From positions 1-5,189 of the forward strand of contig JANYBI010000020.1 in the NCBI GenBank assembly GCA_025360875.1: a stretch of DNA of 5,189 bases. The letters are read 5' to 3'. Below the pieces are notes generated by a model, which saw only the letters and a list, made by a program, of their open reading frames with translations, had not been told where the DNA came from and ran no database searches. The position numbers were made by a program, and so were the translations under genes. The stretch's first letter is position 1. The number at the start of each line of letters is the position of its first letter. Below are positions 1 to 5,052 of the stretch, in pieces. The DNA comes from Lentisphaerota bacterium. GTDB taxonomy: Bacteria; Verrucomicrobiota; Lentisphaeria; Victivallales; GWF2-50-93.

Positions 1-100
1 ACTTACGGAGGCAGGTAAACTCGTTCTTGAAGTTAGGACAAAATCCGGTCTATTGTGTACTGTGCTCTTTGAAAATATTACGTTTTCGGTCAGGCACTAA
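1..100 (+). repeat. Left arm of exact 100-bp inverted repeat
   Basis: Bases 1-100 are the exact reverse complement of 5053-5152; I checked this in ten-base blocks with no mismatch. The match fails at base 101 (a here, where the other copy would need c). The arm begins at the window edge, so the true repeat may extend further left. Its first 18 bases read TYGGR-stop on the + strand, the same C-terminal tail seen on the - strand at the right edge. The rest is non-coding leader. It contains a weak promoter-like pair, TTGTGT at 53-58 and TATTAC at 76-81 with a 17-base spacer. Whether this copy is biological or an assembly or amplification product cannot be decided from the sequence alone. Confidence 0.97.
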
Positions 101-109
101 ATAGAAGTA

Positions 110-153
110 TTGCTGTGAATTTGATTCTATCATTAGAATAAAATTCACAGCAA
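110..153 (+). promoter_or_regulatory. Long hairpin in nitroreductase leader
   Basis: Bases 110-129 pair with 134-153 around a TCAT loop. There are 19 of 20 base pairs, with a single G/A mismatch at 123/140. The outer arms are a perfect 13-bp inverted repeat (TTGCTGTGAATTT at 110-122 and its complement at 141-153). It begins 10 bases after the inverted repeat ends and lies about 60 bases before the nitroreductase start. TTGCTG at 110 and TAGAAT at 134, 18 bases apart, also resemble a promoter, so the palindrome could be an operator over a promoter. It could instead be an RNA hairpin or a terminator for transcription entering from the left. The structure is certain and the role is inferred. Confidence 0.6.
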
Positions 154-162
154 AATTTAATT

Positions 163-190
163 ATTAGTGTAAAATTAGTGTTGATTAGTG
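163..190 (+). repeat. Three phased ATTAGTG direct repeats
   Basis: ATTAGTG occurs at 163-169, 174-180 and 184-190, with start-to-start distances of 11 and 10 bases, close to one turn of the helix. The array ends about 10 bases before the ribosome binding site of the nitroreductase. The complement of its TTAGTG core also ends the inverted repeat at 95-100. The phasing suggests cooperative protein binding, but the stretch is AT-rich and a chance tandem expansion is possible. Confidence 0.45.
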
Positions 191-200
191 GTGAAAATAT

Positions 201-205
201 GGAGG
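201..205 (+). promoter_or_regulatory. Ribosome binding site fixing nitroreductase start
   Basis: GGAGG lies 5 bases before ATG at 211. This decides between in-frame candidates at 178 (GTG), 199 (ATG) and 211 (ATG). The two upstream candidates lack a comparable site, and the ATG at 199 overlaps the GGAGG itself. Confidence 0.8.
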
Positions 206-210
206 TTTTT

Positions 211-795
211 ATGAAACTTGGCGACGCCATCAGATTCCGCCGTTCCATCCGCAGATACAAACAGAAAACTGTCGACGACAAGTTGCTGACGGAACTAATC
301 GATTCTGCGAGACTCGCACCTTCAGGCGGAAACATGCAGCAGCTGCGATATATGGTCGTGAAGACTCCCGAGATTGTCCAGAAAGTCTTCTCTCATACCG
401 GCTGGGGAGGTCATGTCCGCCCTAAGAGAAGCCCTGAATGGGGCAAGACGGCTCCTCTTGCGTTTATCGCGGTCGTCGCTTCTGCGGATAATATAGCCAA
501 TCACAAGATCGTCTACGCCGACGCCGGTGCCGCCATACAGAACATGCTTTTAAAGGCTGTCGAACTCGGTCTTGGCACATGCTGGATCGGCAATTTCAAA
601 GAGGATAACGTGTCTGCAATCCTTGGGCTGAAGTCTGAAATGAAGACCATGTATCTTGTGGCTGTGGGGTATTCCGACGAGACTCCTGTCCAGGAAGACA
701 TCGATTCCGGAACCCCGACAAAATATTTCCTTGACGACAAGGACGTAATCCACGTCCCGAAATTCAAGGTGGATGCGATCGCCATCTGGAGATAA
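211..795 (+). CDS. FMN-dependent nitroreductase family protein
   Basis: The 194-residue protein is a single nitroreductase domain, a typical length for small members of this family. These are cytoplasmic homodimers that bind FMN and use NAD(P)H to reduce nitro compounds, quinones, flavins or related substrates. The N-terminal arginine-rich FMN phosphate motif RFRRSIRRY is at residues 8-16. APSGGNMQQ at 36-44 is the second flavin contact. DAGAAIQNMLLKAVELGLGTCWIGNF at 104-129 is split here as the dimer and flavin helix (DAGAAIQNMLLKA) followed by the GLGTCWIG loop. The start at 211 is chosen for its GGAGG site; the longer reading from 178 adds eleven residues with no family counterpart. It is the only rightward gene, is transcribed alone, and converges on the dehydrogenase. 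The physiological substrate cannot be read from the sequence. Confidence 0.93.
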   Translation: MKLGDAIRFRRSIRRYKQKTVDDKLLTELIDSARLAPSGGNMQQLRYMVVKTPEIVQKVFSHTGWGGHVRPKRSPEWGKTAPLAFIAVVASADNIANHKIVYADAGAAIQNMLLKAVELGLGTCWIGNFKEDNVSAILGLKSEMKTMYLVAVGYSDETPVQEDIDSGTPTKYFLDDKDVIHVPKFKVDAIAIWR

Positions 796-813
796 ATTTT
801 GCGGACGCAAAAT
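796..813 (+). terminator. Hairpin abutting nitroreductase stop
   Basis: Immediately after the TAA stop, ATTTTGCG at 796-803 pairs perfectly with CGCAAAAT at 806-813; it can also be read as a 7-bp stem with a GGAC loop. The expected 3' T-run is absent (the next bases are ACAATC), so it is not a textbook intrinsic terminator. It has the same layout as hairpins at the other transcription-unit ends here and differs by one base from the dehydrogenase hairpin. Termination or 3'-end protection is inferred. Confidence 0.5.
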
Positions 814-822
814 ACAATCTAG

Positions 823-893
823 GGAACGCCGGCAACCTGCAGGCACTTATTTCTCATCATTCTACAGAAATGCCACCAAGTTGGTGGCGTTCC
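823..893. other. Nested palindromes in convergent intergenic gap
   Basis: The 184-base gap between two convergent genes holds a perfect 17-bp palindrome at 872-888 (GCCACCAA, central G, TTGGTGGC). It extends to 869-891 through one G-T wobble and two A-T pairs. GGAACGCC at 823-830 also complements GGCGTTCC at 886-893. Because this outer pairing uses bases 886-888 of the inner stem, the two structures exclude each other. CCTGCAGG at 836-843 and GCCGGC at 828-833 are further small palindromes. No open reading frame or T-loop-like tRNA arm is visible. It may be a small repeat-element remnant, an operator or a structured RNA end. Confidence 0.45.
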
Positions 894-956
894 GGGAAAA
901 TAATCCAGCGTAGTTGTTTGGTGTGATTCGTGTATTTTAGTCCGATTCACCATGAA

Positions 957-984
957 TATAAATTTTGCGTCTGCAAAATTTATA
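957..984 (-). terminator. Hairpin overlapping dehydrogenase stop
   Basis: Bases 957-968 and 973-984 form a perfect 12-bp stem around a 4-base loop (AGAC when read on the - strand). The stem includes the TAA stop codon of the dehydrogenase (980-982). The core ATTTTGC-loop-GCAAAAT matches the nitroreductase hairpin at 796-813 except for one loop base. The T-run is in the 5' arm and no uninterrupted T-tract follows the stem, so its action as a classical terminator is uncertain. Confidence 0.55.
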
Positions 985-1747
985 CGTAGATCATCTTCTT
1001 GGTCATGCCACCATCGACGACGAAGTTCTGTCCGGTGATGAAACCGGCTTTTTCGGAAATGAGGAACGCAACCATCTCGGCTATGTCCTCGGCTTTTCCG
1101 ACACGTCCCGCAGGATGCTGTTCATGATCAGCCTGGGTAAGATCGTACTTCTGCCTTTTGCTTTTCTTTTTCATGTCGCTGACTTCGATCCAGCCCGGGC
1201 TTATGCAGTTTACGCGGACTTTTCCGCTGAGACTGTTCGCAAGGGCGTGGGTAAGAGCCTGTATGCCGCCTTTTGAGGCGGAATAAGCTTCATTGCAGGG
1301 TTCGGACATGATGGCGCGTGTCGACGAAATATTGACTATCGCTCCTCTCGTCTTCTTTAGATGAGGGATTGAGTGTTTTGCCATAATGAATGAACCGGTG
1401 AGGTTGACCCCGATTATCCTGTTCCAGCGTTCGAGGCCGAGTTCTTCAGGCGGCACTGAGCCGGGAAATGGAATTGCGGCATTGTTGATCAGCGCGTAAA
1501 GACTGCCGAAACACTCGATTGCCCTGTCAATCGCATTTTTTCCTTCGGCCTCGATGCTGATATCGGTCCTGACAAACATCAGTTCGCCCAGGTGCTTGAA
1601 TTCATCCATGGTCTCAAGACCGGCTTCCTCGTCCATGTCGGCTATTGCAACTTTCATCCCGAGCCCGAGGAAATGTCTTGTGATACCCTTGCCGATCCCC
1701 TGGGCTCCTCCGGTGACTATGGCGACTTTGTCTTTGAGATCATTCAT
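980..1747 (-). CDS. Short-chain dehydrogenase/reductase, classical NAD type
   Basis: The 255-residue protein has the full classical SDR layout and length. The nucleotide loop TGGAQGIG is at residues 12-19. Asp37, after the second strand (VAIAD), favours NAD(H) over NADP(H). NNA is at 88-90. The catalytic tetrad is Asn115, Ser142, Tyr155 and Lys159 (YSASK), and the PGW loop is at 184-186. The C-terminus has the usual GFITGQNFVVDGG segment at 235-247. It should be a soluble Rossmann-fold oxidoreductase acting on an alcohol or ketone. Similar sequences are often labelled 3-oxoacyl-ACP reductase or sugar/steroid dehydrogenase, and the substrate is not predictable here. The start at 1747 lacks a good Shine-Dalgarno site: the preceding bases are an A-rich run that forms a hairpin. 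It lies 36 bases downstream of the toxin gene and might be read through from it. Confidence 0.93.
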   Translation of the reverse strand: MNDLKDKVAIVTGGAQGIGKGITRHFLGLGMKVAIADMDEEAGLETMDEFKHLGELMFVRTDISIEAEGKNAIDRAIECFGSLYALINNAAIPFPGSVPPEELGLERWNRIIGVNLTGSFIMAKHSIPHLKKTRGAIVNISSTRAIMSEPCNEAYSASKGGIQALTHALANSLSGKVRVNCISPGWIEVSDMKKKSKRQKYDLTQADHEQHPAGRVGKAEDIAEMVAFLISEKAGFITGQNFVVDGGMTKKMIYV

Positions 1748-1749
1748 TA

Positions 1750-1770
1750 TTTTTTTCTTTCAGAAAAAAA
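1750..1770 (-). terminator. T-run/A-run hairpin between toxin and dehydrogenase
   Basis: Bases 1750-1758 and 1762-1770 are perfect complements. On the - strand this is seven T then CT, a GAA loop, then AG and seven A. It begins 13 bases after the toxin stop and ends 2 bases before the dehydrogenase ATG. A small stem with CC/GG at its core lies between the toxin stop and the T-run, so toxin-antitoxin transcription could stop in the T-run. The hairpin also occupies the place where the dehydrogenase ribosome binding site should be. Confidence 0.4.
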
Positions 1771-1783
1771 TTCCAATGGATTT

Positions 1784-2038
1784 TTATCTGTAAATATCCT
1801 TTCTATGGCCGAGAGTGACGATGAGAACGGACTTGTCCTTTTCATTTATTTCATAAATTACTCGGTATTTCCCAATCCGTATCCTCCAGGCATTTCTTCC
1901 AGTAAGCTTCTTGCACCCGAAAGGTCTTGGATTATCGGCAAGAAGTCCTATTTCTGCAATGATTTTATCTTGAAAGGGTTCAGGGATTATTGAAAGTTTC
2001 TTTTGAGCAGATTTTTCTATGAATATCTGGTAAATCAA
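1784..2038 (-). CDS. RelE/ParE-superfamily type II toxin
   Basis: The protein has 84 residues, a usual size for this superfamily of small mRNA interferases or gyrase poisons. It opens IYQIFIEKSAQKKL and has a helical hairpin to about residue 35. The core follows: LTGRNAWRIRIGKYRVIYEI at 45-64, then VLIVTLGHRKDIYR at 71-84. The GHRKDIYR ending is characteristic of RelE-like toxins that cleave mRNA on the ribosome, so RelE-type action is favoured over ParE, but this is family inference. Translation starts at TTG (2036-2038), overlapping the antitoxin stop by four bases (TTGA on the - strand), which implies coupling. AAGG within the end of the antitoxin gene lies about 9 bases upstream and can serve as the ribosome binding site. 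It looks intact. Confidence 0.88.
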   Translation of the reverse strand: MIYQIFIEKSAQKKLSIIPEPFQDKIIAEIGLLADNPRPFGCKKLTGRNAWRIRIGKYRVIYEINEKDKSVLIVTLGHRKDIYR

Positions 2039-2238
2039 TTTCTCTTGCCTTTGATTTCTTTAATAGCCGCATGGAAAGGAACAGGAGTTGATTTTTCTTT
2101 TTTAGCTTCATCATATAATCTTATATCGTCCAGTTCCTCCATTTCATCAAGAATGAATTTCCATTCCCTGAAAGGAAGGATAACAGACTTTTTATTGTCT
2201 TTCGCATCAACTATATATTCAGGATGAACGGCAATCAT
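2035..2238 (-). CDS. Antitoxin of the RelE-type pair, Phd/YefM-like
   Basis: This 67-residue protein immediately precedes the toxin and overlaps it by four bases, the standard antitoxin-first order. The N-terminal part, HPEYIVDAKDNKKSVILPFREW (given as HPEYIVDAKD at 5-14 and NKKSVILPF at 15-23), resembles the start of small Phd/YefM- or RelB-like antitoxins. The acidic stretch DEMEELDDIRLYDEAKKEK at 31-49, followed by a basic tail, is the probable toxin-binding segment. It should bind and neutralise the toxin and, with it, repress its own promoter. It is shorter than typical YefM (about 80-90 residues), so the DNA-binding portion is reduced. The ATG at 2238 is preceded by AAGGTG with a 5-base gap, a good ribosome binding site. 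The family assignment is less certain than the antitoxin role. Confidence 0.82.
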   Translation of the reverse strand: MIAVHPEYIVDAKDNKKSVILPFREWKFILDEMEELDDIRLYDEAKKEKSTPVPFHAAIKEIKGKRN

Positions 2239-2275
2239 GTCAACACCTTTTTATAAATTTCTCAAATACTGTGAT

Positions 2276-2303
2276 AACTTAACCAAACTTTTATAATTAT
2301 CAA
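2276..2303 (-). promoter_or_regulatory. Possible promoter of toxin-antitoxin operon
   Basis: On the - strand TTGATA (2298-2303) and TAAGTT (2276-2281) are separated by 16 bases and lie about 40-65 bases upstream of the antitoxin ATG. The region is AT-rich throughout, so the match to sigma-70 hexamers is weak evidence. I saw no clear inverted repeat that would serve as an autoregulatory operator. The rest of the gap (2304-2376) shows nothing I can name. Confidence 0.3.
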
Positions 2304-2376
2304 TAGGCGACTAAAAGTGGGTACTCGCACAATTGACAAAAATGAAGTCATGGAACCTCTAATGTTCATCAGTAAT

Positions 2377-2403
2377 TAATTTTTTCCGTTCCGGAAAAAA
2401 TTA
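2377..2403 (-). terminator. Hairpin overlapping GlmU-like gene stop
   Basis: Bases 2377-2388 and 2392-2403 form a perfect 12-bp stem with a 3-base loop (GAA on the - strand). The stem starts with the TAA stop codon itself (2401-2403). On the - strand the T-run (six T) is in the 5' arm and the A-run in the 3' arm, followed by TTACTGATG, not by a T-tract. It closes the glmM-GlmU-like operon. Confidence 0.55.
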
Positions 2404-3312
2404 CGGCTTCAGATCCTTGATCACGATTTCGCCGGGTTTTGTGGACATGTTCGGCCAGATCTTGCGGCCGGGATAGATGCTCGTGTGTATTCCGGTATGG
2501 ACGTTGTCGCCCATGATGACACCGAGTTTTCTCCGTCCGGTGTCGACAAGCTTGCCATCAAGTATTGAACGATGGTTCTTGCCGTCATGGCGGAAGTTTG
2601 CTGTAATTGTGCCGGCTCCGAGGTTTGTGCCGGATCCGATTATGGAATCCCCGATGTAGCTGAGATGGCCTGCGCTGACCTTGTCCATCAGGATGGAGTT
2701 TTTCACTTCGACCGCCTGCCCGACATGGCATTTGTTCCCGACCAGGGTGTTGCCACGGAAATAGCAGTTAGGTCCGATCTTGCAGTCCTCGCCGAAAACG
2801 ACATTTCCCTCGATATAGACGCCGGGAAGGATGACAGTTCCCTTTCCGACTATTATTTCACCGTCGACCGTGACGCCGTCCCTGACTTCGCCGTGGACCA
2901 CACTTTTTTCCAGTGAACCGATTATATCTTCGTTGATTGCGAGGAGGTGCCATGGCGCCCTGACCAGGATGGATTTTGAATCGGCCTGGATCCACTCCGC
3001 CTCCTCGGGGACTTCGGAGCTCTTGGCGAGCCACATGACTACTTCCTTCCTGTCGCCATAGAAGACTGCGACGTCCTTTGACGTGGAACATATTTCATCG
3101 ATCAGCTCTTCAGAAGGCCAGAAATCCTCGAGGGCTGACAACACGCGGGTGTCGTTCCTGTCGTCCTTCTTCTGCTTCAGGATCTTTGAAAGCCTTTTCC
3201 CAAGTTCGTAGCCGAGAGTCGAGGTGCCGACCGGGCAGCCGAAAATCTCGCGGGTACATGTCAAAGGCTGCAGGAGTTCGGACTTGCCTGAGAGAATTAT
3301 GTTCAGTCTCAT
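2401..3312 (-). CDS. GlmU-like left-handed beta-helix acetyltransferase with reduced N-terminal domain
   Basis: The 303-residue protein has a left-handed beta-helix of hexapeptide repeats over about residues 138-290. It aligns without gaps to the E. coli GlmU acetyltransferase site: Arg186, Lys204, His216 (catalytic base, AGHLSYIGD), Tyr219 and Asn230 match Arg333, Lys351, His363, Tyr366 and Asn377, followed by LGAGTITANF at 231-240. Acetylation of glucosamine-1-phosphate is therefore likely. The first 135 residues are not a standard uridylyltransferase: the LAAGxGTRM loop is absent, replaced by NIILSGKSELLQPLTCTREIFG at 4-25 (NIILSGKSEL then LQPLTCTREIFG). This recalls the divergent LPLTFTRP-type sugar nucleotidyltransferase N-domain (NTP_transf_4), but is shorter. 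The start follows glmM by 2 bases, with AAGGAG about 11 bases upstream inside glmM. I withhold the symbol glmU because the first activity is doubtful. Confidence 0.85.
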   Translation of the reverse strand: MRLNIILSGKSELLQPLTCTREIFGCPVGTSTLGYELGKRLSKILKQKKDDRNDTRVLSALEDFWPSEELIDEICSTSKDVAVFYGDRKEVVMWLAKSSEVPEEAEWIQADSKSILVRAPWHLLAINEDIIGSLEKSVVHGEVRDGVTVDGEIIVGKGTVILPGVYIEGNVVFGEDCKIGPNCYFRGNTLVGNKCHVGQAVEVKNSILMDKVSAGHLSYIGDSIIGSGTNLGAGTITANFRHDGKNHRSILDGKLVDTGRRKLGVIMGDNVHTGIHTSIYPGRKIWPNMSTKPGEIVIKDLKP

Positions 3313-3314
3313 TT

Positions 3315-4664
3315 TTAGCAGAGCTCCTTTTCTATGGCGGATTTTAATTTCAAAGTCCAGCTGTCGACATCCTTGCTGTCGTGAGCCTCCAGCAGGACCC
3401 TTATCTTGTTTTCCGTACCTGAATAGCGGACCACCACACGTCCATATTCCCCAAGGGATTTCTCGCAGTCCGAGAGGGTCTTCCCCAGCAACGGCAGGTT
3501 TTCCAGCGGAATTTTCTCCTTGACCTTGATGCTTGTAAGCGCCTGGGGATATTCCTCCATGAAACCGGCGAGTTCAGTTATGGATTTTCCCTTGTCCATC
3601 ATGAGCTTTAGGACATGGAGCGCGGTGATTATCCCGTCTCCTGTCGTGACATAGTCCATGAAAATCACATGTCCGGACTGTTCGCCTCCGATATTGAATC
3701 CTTCACCTCTCATCCTTTCGACAACGTACCTGTCGCCTACATCGGTGACAATCACCTTTATTCCTGCGGCTTCCATTGCTTTTATCAATCCGAGGTTGCT
3801 CATTGAAGTGATGACAACTGTATTCTTTGCAAGCCTGCCTCTTTCCTTGAATTCAAGGGCGCAGAGGCCGATGATACGGTCGCCGTTGACAACCTTTCCC
3901 TTGGAGTCACAGAATATGACCCTGTCGCCGTCTCCATCCAGGGCGATCCCGAGATCGGCCTTGTTCTCGACAACAAGCCTGGAAATATTTTCAGTGTGCG
4001 TGGCGCCGCAGTCCTTGTTGATGTTGTAGCCGTCCGGGTCCGTTCCCACCTTTATCACTTGCGCGCCGAGCTCCCTGAAAATAATGGGCGCAATAAAATA
4101 CCCGGCGCCATTAGCGCAGTCTAGGACGATCTTGAGCCCTTTCAAGCTCTGGTTTTTGATAGAGCTCTTGGCGAACTCGATGTAACGGCCTCTGGCATCT
4201 TCGATTCGGTGGGCCTTGCCAAGAAGTTCCGTGCTGATATGGGCACTGTTGATTTCACCGCCCAGCACCTGCTTTTCAATTTCATTTTCAACATCGTCAG
4301 GAAGCTTGAAGCCGGAGGCGTCGAATATCTTGATGCCATTGTCATCTGACGGATTATGAGATGCGGTGATCATGATTCCGCAGGTCGCGCAGAATGATTT
4401 TGTGAGGTGTGCGACGGCGGGAGTCGGCATCGGACCGACTGAATAGACGTCCATTCCCATGCTGACAAGTCCGCTTGCAAGGGCGGTTTCGAGCATGTAG
4501 CCGGAAAGCCTGGTGTCCTTGCCGACCACAGCCTTTGAAAAACCATGTCCTTCGGCCTTGAAGACATGTGCAAGCGCCTTGCCGACCTGCAGCGCTATTT
4601 CGGGCGTTATCGGATATGTGTTGGCCTTTCCGCGTATTCCGTCTGTTCCAAATAGTTCTCTCAT
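3315..4664 (-). CDS. glmM: Phosphoglucosamine mutase
   Basis: The 449-residue protein matches GlmM in length and motifs. GlmM interconverts glucosamine-6-phosphate and glucosamine-1-phosphate in the cytoplasm, the step before acetylation and uridylylation to UDP-GlcNAc for peptidoglycan and lipopolysaccharide. It opens MRELFGTDGIRG, the GlmM hallmark. The phosphoserine loop ITASHNP is at 99-105 with Ser102 (the same number as in E. coli). The magnesium loop DGDGDR is at 243-248, the sugar-binding loop GGEQSGH at 326-332, and the phosphate-binding loop RYSGTENKIRV at 413-423. Tyr replaces the common Pro in the RPSGTE version of the last loop, a variant I believe occurs in other GlmM proteins. 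The ATG at 4664 has TGGAG 7 bases upstream. It is the first gene of a two-gene operon with the acetyltransferase 2 bases downstream. Confidence 0.97.
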   Translation of the reverse strand: MRELFGTDGIRGKANTYPITPEIALQVGKALAHVFKAEGHGFSKAVVGKDTRLSGYMLETALASGLVSMGMDVYSVGPMPTPAVAHLTKSFCATCGIMITASHNPSDDNGIKIFDASGFKLPDDVENEIEKQVLGGEINSAHISTELLGKAHRIEDARGRYIEFAKSSIKNQSLKGLKIVLDCANGAGYFIAPIIFRELGAQVIKVGTDPDGYNINKDCGATHTENISRLVVENKADLGIALDGDGDRVIFCDSKGKVVNGDRIIGLCALEFKERGRLAKNTVVITSMSNLGLIKAMEAAGIKVIVTDVGDRYVVERMRGEGFNIGGEQSGHVIFMDYVTTGDGIITALHVLKLMMDKGKSITELAGFMEEYPQALTSIKVKEKIPLENLPLLGKTLSDCEKSLGEYGRVVVRYSGTENKIRVLLEAHDSKDVDSWTLKLKSAIEKELC

Positions 4665-4691
4665 ATGGATACTCCAGATTTAAGAAAGGAC

Positions 4692-4706
4692 TAAAATAGC
4701 ATTTTA
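4692..4706 (-). promoter_or_regulatory. Small palindrome in the glmM leader
   Basis: TAAAAT (4692-4697) and ATTTTA (4701-4706) are inverted around AGC, 28 bases before the glmM start and between the yggU hairpin and the glmM ribosome binding site. Because a hairpin closes yggU, glmM probably has its own promoter in 4665-4730. The AT-rich hexamers here (TAAAAT and TATTTT on the - strand) are candidate -10 elements, without a convincing -35 partner. Confidence 0.25.
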
Positions 4707-4730
4707 ACCTGGGTTTTGCACTGAAAATTC

Positions 4731-4758
4731 AAATTTTCCTGAGTCCGCAGGAAAATTT
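4731..4758 (-). terminator. Hairpin overlapping yggU stop
   Basis: Bases 4731-4741 (AAATTTTCCTG) pair perfectly with 4748-4758 around a 6-base loop that reads CGGACT on the - strand. The stem includes two bases of the TAA stop codon (4757-4759). The TGCGGAC string spanning stem and loop is shared with the nitroreductase hairpin. Beyond the stem the - strand reads GAATTTTCAG, with only a short T-run. It separates yggU from the glmM operon. Confidence 0.55.
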
Positions 4759-5050
4759 ACAAACGAATATTTTCCAGGGAAGCCCCATGGCAGAAGACGA
4801 TCTTCCTCCTTGAAGAATGCCCGGATCTTATCTGGACGGATGATTTTGAAATGCCGAGGGATTTCGAAAGGAACGAGCAGAGCTCCTCGTTTGCCCGTCC
4901 GTCCTCAGGCGGAGCGGCAACCTTGATTTTGAGCGATGTCCCGTGGATGCCGGCAAATGCTGTCTTGGAGGATTTCGGCTGTATCCAGCAGTCGATGGAA
5001 ATTCCATCTCCGGAAGTTCTTACCGCCTTGTCGAGATCGGAAGCATTCAT
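4757..5050 (-). CDS. yggU: YggU/DUF167 family protein
   Basis: The 97-residue protein matches the DUF167 (YggU) family in length and layout. The QPKSSK segment is at 24-29 and LKIKVAAPPEDGRANEEL is at 40-57, the family signature of a strand followed by AxPxxGxAN. The strand-turn VQIRSGHSSRRKIV is at 72-85. Members are small conserved cytoplasmic alpha/beta proteins of unknown biochemical function. The ATG at 5050 has only AGG about 8 bases upstream, a weak ribosome binding site. The exact inverted repeat ends 2 bases before this ATG, so the leader of this gene is duplicated in front of the nitroreductase. In many genomes yggU follows a small membrane protein (YggT). The 17-residue tail upstream here is partly hydrophobic but too short to identify. 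Confidence 0.9.
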   Translation of the reverse strand: MNASDLDKAVRTSGDGISIDCWIQPKSSKTAFAGIHGTSLKIKVAAPPEDGRANEELCSFLSKSLGISKSSVQIRSGHSSRRKIVFCHGASLENIRL

Positions 5051-5052
5051 AG

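Noticed and set aside
163..190. CRISPR array
   Set aside because: Seven-base units with 3-4 base gaps are far too short for CRISPR repeats and spacers, and there are no cas genes.
178..210. Upstream GTG and ATG starts (178, 199) for the nitroreductase
   Set aside because: The GGAGG site at 201-205 is correctly spaced only for ATG 211, and the added residues do not match the family start.
823..893. tRNA or integron attC site
   Set aside because: The 71-base length and outer stem suggest a tRNA, but there is no TTCGA-type T-loop or anticodon arm. The GTTRRRY core of attC is also absent.
965..1276. Open frame of 103 codons on the + strand
   Set aside because: It lies opposite the well-supported dehydrogenase and its translation has no family features; it is a shadow of that gene.
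2572..2916. Open frame of 114 codons on the + strand
   Set aside because: It is antisense to the hexapeptide-repeat region of the acetyltransferase; the regular repeats create open antisense frames.
3658..4029. Open frame of 123 codons on the + strand
   Set aside because: It is antisense to the glmM catalytic core, with low-complexity Ser/Pro/Leu composition and no ribosome binding site of note.
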